From: Blumeriella jaapii
Taxonomy: Eukaryota > Ascomycota > Leotiomycetes > Helotiales > Drepanopezizaceae
Direction: 5' to 3'
DNA: 64,000 nt
Assembly (NCBI GenBank): GCA_009599575.1
Contig: VWND01000001.1
Coordinates: 2,294,001-2,358,000 of the forward strand
Shown here: one piece after another, positions 58,436 through 64,000 of the stretch
How the letters are laid out: the number at the start of each line of letters is the position of its first letter
Numbering within the stretch: position 1 is the first letter of the stretch
The notes under the pieces: generated by a model
What the model saw: only the letters and a program-made list of their open reading frames with translations
The model's database searches: none
What the model was told of the DNA's origin: nothing
Program-made: the position numbers and the translations under genes

Positions 58436-58692
58436 AACAACCAGAGACAGCAGTCCTATGTTCCTCCTAACGCCCGAGATGGTAAAGGATCGGGAAACAA
58501 CAATTACAACAACAATCGCAATCAGAACTCCGAAGCCCAAAACAACGGAGGCAACAACAACAACAATTCGGAGAATGCACAAGCCTCAACGAATACTCCT
58601 CAACAATCGACTCCAACCATCAAGTCTGGTGCCGAGTCGAAGAACCCCTTTGTAAATGGATCTAGAAAATACAACCGTGTGAACGGAACCCT

Positions 58693-58734
58693 CTGCTTAA
58701 ATTGTGGCGAGTTGGGACACATCAGAACTGCATG
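58693..58734 (+). other. CCHC zinc knuckle of gag nucleocapsid
   Basis: Encodes CLNCGELGHIRTAC, an intact C-x2-C-x4-H-x4-C zinc knuckle. The frame shifts directly after it: the next long frame (58704-59486, PLPEWERAYIRAIIF...) is in another phase. Confidence 0.9.
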
Positions 58735-59486
58735 CAAACGCACCCTTGCCGGAGTGGGAGAGAGCCTACATCAGAGCCATCATCTTCCCAGAGACTCCTG
58801 TTGCAAGACACATGGCCACGATCATAGCTGAGAATGCCCAACCACGAATCACCGAAATCTTGAAAGAATCTTCTGCTTCCACTGCTGCTTCTACACCTGT
58901 AGCAAAAACACCCACCACTGCTAGCACCACCATGACTTTGTCTCAATGGACCGGAAATCACAAGAATCCATACATCGAGGATAAAGCCGCCTTCAGACCA
59001 GCTGACAAGAACCTTAAGGCTGTGGGCCCATCAAGAGATTTGGGATACACCACAGTGGCCGAAAATGATGTTCAGGTCAATGCCTTCATAGCTGACAGAG
59101 TAAGAAAGAGAATTAGGGTCGTGAGCTCTGATAACGGTGCACCTCAAGCTGCGAGACCAGTACGCCAAACCAGATCCAAGAAAGTTGCAACAGAAAAGCC
59201 AGCCTCCAAAGTGAGACACCTGAGAAAAATTGTGAGGCGATCAAAGAAAAGCCTTATGAATTATATGGACTTAGCCTCCAAGTTCGAAGTCACCATCAAC
59301 CTTTTGGAACTTTTCCAGCTTTCTCCGGAAGTCTCCAAACAATTCCGAAAGCTGAGCACCAGAAAGAATCAGAGATCGGAAAAGAAGGCTGCGAAAGATA
59401 CTCCTGCACAATTAACAAACCCAATCCCTTTGGTTGCCAACCTTACTCAACTGGTTCCAGATATCCATCCTGATAAAAAGGCCTGA

Positions 59487-60122
59487 AAAGTTAAAAGTTC
59501 CATTATTATCGAGAAGAAAGAAGAGAAGATGAAAGTGCAACTCCCCCTCGGAATGTCGTCTGTAAACCAAAGTGCAAACATCATTCTGATCTCGTGGAAC
59601 TTGGCCAAGCAATTAAAGCTGGAGATTCAGAGTCTCAAACAGAAAAGCTTCGCAGGCATCAGCTACACCACAGCTGACGGGAAGCTACATCGCTTGGACG
59701 AATACGTCACAATCAACTTCGGAATGAAAAGCATCTGGCGTCATATCCATGCCTTTATTCGGACTCAATCTGGGCCTAACGACAAAAGTCTGAGTCTACT
59801 CCTGGGCTTACCATGGCTGCACTTGATGAACGCAAAGATGAATATTTGCAAAAGTGAAATCACGATTGAAGGGAATATGCAAAAAGAATCTGCAACCACA
59901 ATCCAAGGACCTTTCTTTACCCCCTCCGCCGCCATCAACCTGGTCTTGCACCCACTGAAAAAGTCCGAAAAATCCTTCAAGAACATAACAGTCAAATTTC
60001 AACCGGATCCCGACTCCGACGCCAATAACGATGTCGACACAACCGACTCCGAGAAAAAAGACTCTGACGAGGACGACTCCTCCGACTCCGACTACACCGA
60101 TTCAAAGGACTCGGAAAACTAA
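59487..60122 (+). pseudogene. Retrotransposon aspartic-protease-like region
   Basis: The frame shows SANIILISWNLAKQLKLEI, GISYTTADGKLHRLDE and LLLGLPWLHLMNAKMNI, the layout of a retropepsin (flap and the LLGxPWL strand). The expected catalytic D-T/S-G is not visible where the sequence reads MSSVNQSA, so the active site is lost. The tail is very acidic (Asp/Ser/Glu) up to TAA 60120. Confidence 0.65.
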
Positions 60123-60169
60123 ACTCTCTGTTTGGCCCTGGGAAAGCGTTAAACTCATCCAAAGGGGAA

Positions 60170-61912
60170 TTGTTCACCCCCATCACAGTGGAACCAGCCT
60201 TTACTACTGTGGAATTGTTGAACGTGTTATCTGATATACCAAATTCGCTACCCTTTTCAATTTGCATAACTAAACCTTCTTCTTCGAAGGTGAAAACAGA
60301 ACCTTGTGTGGCTGCCGCTGCCACCACCTTTACACCAGAACACAATCTCGGCGATCCTGAAAAGGCTTTGCCCTTTCCCACTGAGAAAAGAGTTATGAAA
60401 CTGCCATTGAAGAATCCTACTAATAAAATCCTTAACAAATGGGCAACTTCATATGGACTGACGTTTGGAGATGGCATTCCCACAAACAGGCTGAGAAACG
60501 TACAAAAACTAATGTACACTTACCGAAAAGTCAACAGCACCGGCCTTAGTGAGTTCCCGTACACTGACTTGTATATCCATCGACACCGGATACCTCCAAA
60601 AGCACCACCAATAGCAGACAACGCACATCGGAAGTACACTTCCGTTAAATTGGCCTGGCTGAACAAAACTCTGAATAAAAGAATTCGCTATGGAATTTTC
60701 GAATCTACCTACATAGCGAATGGCAGACTTTCAGATTGGAACAGTCATCCTCACCTTATCAACAAGTCTGCCGAATCTCGACCAAATGAAGAAGAATATC
60801 GGGTGACCTTCGATTATTCGAAAATTAAGGAGAAAACCCCGGGCTGCACTCTCATTGGACTTGACGACTGTGCAGCTTATCTCGGCAACCCGTCCCATAA
60901 GGTCTTCAGCCAATTTGACCTTAAACACGGTTATTAGAATGTGAGAATACATCCAGACGACCGCCACGTATACGCGTTTTCTGCACCTGGCCACCCTCAG
61001 ATGCAACCCACTCGTATGCCTCAAAAGGCTGCATCGAGTGCGTTTTCCTATACGAAACTGATAAAGATTATATTGGGTGAAATACCCAAATCCCAGAATG
61101 CAATTGACCAAAGCTTTGATGATTCAGAACCCTCCCTCTTTTCTCCACATGTCATCGGGAATACCTTTGAACTGCAGAAACTGAGATTCTACATGAATGA
61201 CATCTTTTCAGGTTCACCTAACTTCGACTCTGCCTTTGCAATGCTACGAGACTATTTGTTGCCTAAGTTGCTCTGGAATCAACTAAAATTGTCATTCAAG
61301 AAATGCAAGCTGTTCATAAAAGAGATAATAGTTCTAAGAATCCGCTACCGATCCGGTCGTGCCCTTATCAAGACTGAAAGATCGACCGCAATTCAGTCAT
61401 GGCCCGTACCAACGACCCTCACTCAGATAAAGCAATTTCTAAAAGCGATCCAAATCACTCGCAACTGGGTAAAGAATTTTGCCGAAATCGCCAGACCTCT
61501 GAACAAATTGACGGGACATGCCCACTGGAAATGGGGACCATCAGAAGCTATATCCTTCTCTCTTCTGAAAGATAAGTGCAGCTCAGCAGCAGTAAAGAAA
61601 GCCGGCCATATCCCTCTCAAACTCGTGCAGATATACACAAATGCTTCAGCTTTTGCAGGAGGATGCTGCATACTACAAGTTCAAAAAGGAAAATCCACAC
61701 CGGTACCATTGTTATACGACAGCTTCACATTTACGAAAACACAACGACAGTATAGTACCTACAAGAGAGAATTGTTAGTTATAATGGAGTTTTGCAGGAA
61801 GTATGCCCATATGCTGCGTTGCGAGGAACCCTCGGTGTTGTATACTGACCATGCACCACTCACACACTTCCTGAACTTAAGGTCCACCCAAGAGGAAATA
61901 TACGCCCGATAG
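60170..61912 (+). pseudogene. Retrotransposon reverse transcriptase and RNase H
   Basis: RT motif A is FSQFDLKHGY, with the Asp kept, followed by TAG at 60935 in place of a conserved residue. The fragment RIHPDDRHVYAFSAPGHPQ then continues to TRMPQ. The YxDD box reads YMND (61190-61201), so one catalytic Asp is Asn. The RNase H part has QIYTNAS, where TDAS is usual, then KTQRQYSTYKRELL and YTDHAPLTHFLNLRS. The frame stops at TAG 61910 and resumes in phase with AAEMRALNISIQYI and QVADALSKTIFP. The element cannot encode an active RT. Confidence 0.88.
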
Positions 61913-62510
61913 GCAGCAGAAATGCGAGCATTGAATATTTCGATCCAATACATCAAAAGAGGTCGAAACCAAGTCGCTGACGCCCTATCAAAAACTATCT
62001 TCCCAGAGGAAGAATGTGACGAAATTGACTTGAATCAATTCGGCGGGATGAGTGTGGAAGATCCTATATGGCGCTGGAAAGATGGAAAAGATAAATACGA
62101 ACAATTGCTCAAAAAAGTGGCTGACCCATCCATACTACTCAACAAGAAAAAGATTGAAAAAATCCGAAAAAAAAAATGCTCGACCCTAACACGATCATAA
62201 CGCTAGCAGGAGTTTCAAAGCAAAATGAGAAATTTGTGGCAGCCTTGTATGCAATTGAAGATATTAAATACACTATAGGGCTGAAATCCTCTTCACCGTT
62301 CGCAGGGATTGCGATCTGGGAAAATAAGCGAGTTGCAAAAGTGTCAGCCACGACCTTAACAAACCCACTCACAGCATACAAGACTTGTTAGTAGTATGCT
62401 AACGTTGTCAACCTCCTACTAAAAGGCAAGTATCCAGAAGGCAACGACAAAATCAAAAAAAGCAACCCTGCAAAGGAAAGCTACAAGATACAGGTGGGAA
62501 AACAACGCTT
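61913..62510 (+). pseudogene. Retrotransposon RNase H end and linker
   Basis: Continues the polyprotein after TAG 61910 (IKRGRNQVADALSKTI). It breaks at an A-run (about 62167-62176), resumes in another frame (VAALYAIEDIKYTIGL...), and has two adjacent TAG codons at 62389-62394. Confidence 0.7.
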
Positions 62511-63874
62511 TGTGGTACTCATGGAAAAAAGAATTCAAAAGATGCTTGGTACCTAGTCAAGTATCGGAAGCCCTTAAGACTGCCCATGACCAAAATAGAC
62601 ACTTCGCAACCAACATCACGACAAGAAAGCTCCGAAACGTATGGTGGCCCTCAGTTACTAAGAATGTCAGCCTGTATATCAAGAGCTGTTTGCAATGCGC
62701 CAAATTCGGCACCGCTCAGAAGTCTCAACCATTGTCACGAGTGGTAGTATCAGGTCCCATAAAGCTACTAAGAGCTGACTTTTGCGGACCCTTTCCAGGA
62801 GTTCCTGATAAATATAAATACTTACTGATAATCATCGATTACTTTTCCCGATTCATCTGGGCGTATCCATGCTCAACACCAAGTTCGGAACAAGCAATCA
62901 AAGCCCTTACGTTACTATTCACGAATAATAGCACCCCAGTAAGCTTTTACGTTGATCCTGGAAGTCATTTCAGCGCTCGACTGAAGACGTTTGCTAAAGA
63001 GAAAAGAGTCCTTTGGACCAATTCTCCCACTGCCTCCAAAAAGTCAACAGGTATGGCTAAGAAAGCTATAGACATTGTACAACGTGCCCTGAGCAAGACT
63101 ATAGAAACCTTTCCGCAGAAGCTGAAGTCTGTGGTCTTTAAAGCAAATGCGAAAGAAATGCCCAACCTCGGATATTCAGCTTTCAACATTCATCGGAGAC
63201 ACCAACCGCGTGCTGCTATCGACATTGCCTTCCCAGCCTATTACGCCCAAACCATACACAACAACCTGGAAGCTGGTGGATTTCCGGAAGAATTGTGGTC
63301 GGCGGATTCAGCTGACTTTAAAAAATGGGGAGATATGGTGTTGGAACACCTAGCCAATCAGGAAGTTTTACGAGAAAGAATCACCAAAACGAACGACAAA
63401 AACGCAAAAACAAAAGCTAAACGATACACCAAACAACATCAACCTTTGAAAACGTTTCTGCCAGGATCTCTAATCATATTGTATAACCACACTGCCGCCG
63501 GGCAGAAGTTAAAGCCCAGCTGAAAGGGCCCTTTTCGCATCTCAGGCATAGAAGGTGAACACCAACGATCTTACACTCTCGAACAAATCAATGGAAAACC
63601 AATTCCTAGACACTTTCACATCGACCAATTGAAGGCTTTTTACCTCAGAACTGCGTACCTAGTTACTGGAAAAGAAGAGCGTCTACCAATGTATCAGAAT
63701 CTGAGAGCAGGAAAATCACAACACTCACTGCCCTTGAAACTGAAAAAAGAGTTTCTACAACGCCAAAAGGAAATTGACACAGTACCAGGAGTTTGGAGCG
63801 TGCAAATGCAATTTGATAATCACTACTCCTTTTTAGAAGAGTTGTTCCGGGACGACGCCTGGATATGCGTTTAG
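62510..63874 (+). pseudogene. Retrotransposon integrase
   Basis: The HHCC zinc domain is intact in outline: HDQNRHFATNITTRKLRNVW to CLQCAKFG. The catalytic core keeps two Asp (RADFCGPFP and FYVDPGSHF). The third acidic residue, usually Glu in GMVEK-like sequence, is replaced by Lys in STGMAKKAID. TGA at 63521 interrupts the C-terminal part, which continues in phase with GPFRISGIEGEHQRSYTLEQ and LKAFYLRTAYLV to TAG 63872. No chromodomain is seen before the window edge. Confidence 0.85.
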
Positions 63875-64000
63875 AGATTGAGAATTTATGTGGGATACTA
63901 GAGGGTATTTCTTTGGGACGAAATATCAATACATACTGGAGAGGAGCAAAAGGAAGAAGGATTGCTCCAGAGCGTTGCATGTAATATAGCTTTTTTTATT
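63875..64000 (+). other. 3' untranslated part of the retrotransposon
   Basis: AT-rich sequence after the last integrase frame. No polypurine tract or LTR copy is recognised before the window ends. Confidence 0.5.

Larger units (their letters stand above)
56546..64000 (+). mobile_element. Decayed Ty3/gypsy LTR retrotransposon, 3' end beyond window
   Basis: Order on the plus strand: 5' LTR, tRNA-type primer-binding site, gag with CCHC knuckle, protease-like region, reverse transcriptase, RNase H, integrase. Protease-RT-RH-IN order with no intervening env defines Ty3/gypsy. The frame is broken by several TAG/TGA codons and shifts, and catalytic residues are altered (see parts). The 3' LTR was not found before base 64000, so the right end is outside the window. 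Confidence 0.85.

Overview
The window is nuclear DNA of a filamentous ascomycete (Pezizomycotina). The evidence is short spliceosomal introns (46-111 nt, one of them GC-AG), lineage-typical proteins (UV-damage endonuclease, a DUF8035-type protein, PhyH dioxygenase, METTL21-type methyltransferase, MFS sugar porter), and a split between GC-rich gene blocks and AT-rich, gene-empty blocks. The genus cannot be told from the sequence alone.

Layout. 1-610: a REEP/HVA22 membrane protein (-), running off the left edge. 1547-2638: TANGO2/NRDE protein. 4761-5942: Ser/Lys-rich protein with a degenerate CRIB-like motif. 8600-10475: DUF8035-type protein (-). 13281-14853: TFIIH subunit Tfb2 (-). 17455-19344: MFS sugar porter with one frameshift. 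19988/20117-22553: UV-damage endonuclease with two candidate starts. 22.6-33.9 kb: no recognisable gene; AT-rich DNA, nested tandem repeats, purine/pyrimidine tracts and a 105-bp SINE-like insertion. 33983-35172: conserved fungal protein with one frameshift. 35.2-40.2 kb: dense simple repeats. 40228-41381: lysine methyltransferase-like protein. Two small candidates lie at 41.9 and 42.4-42.7 kb. 42.7-47.3 kb: AT-rich, holding a second copy of the SINE-like element. 47306-49339: ETF-ubiquinone oxidoreductase (-). 50689-51388: small secreted protein. 52425-53306: PhyH dioxygenase (-). 53844-54063: small candidate (-). 54268-55666: ethanolamine kinase. 55737-56570: the C-terminal part of a glycosyltransferase (-), cut by a decayed Ty3/gypsy LTR retrotransposon that fills about 56.55-64 kb and runs off the right edge.

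The genes are unlinked housekeeping and accessory functions: transcription and repair (Tfb2, UVDE), mitochondrial electron transfer (ETF-QO), lipid and membrane work (REEP, ethanolamine kinase, PhyH) and sugar uptake. No biosynthetic cluster, tRNA, rRNA or CRISPR was seen. The most noteworthy non-genic signals are: (1) a dispersed element of about 105 bp with a 14-bp target-site duplication and a covarying stem between its two copies; (2) a (TACTG/TACAG) palindromic pentamer motif confined to the gene-free DNA; (3) a retrotransposon whose in-frame stops all look like Trp codons changed by G-to-A on one strand.

Exon boundaries were derived by hand from splice-site consensus, reading phase and recalled protein-family patterns. 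Family names are from recall; no database was searched.
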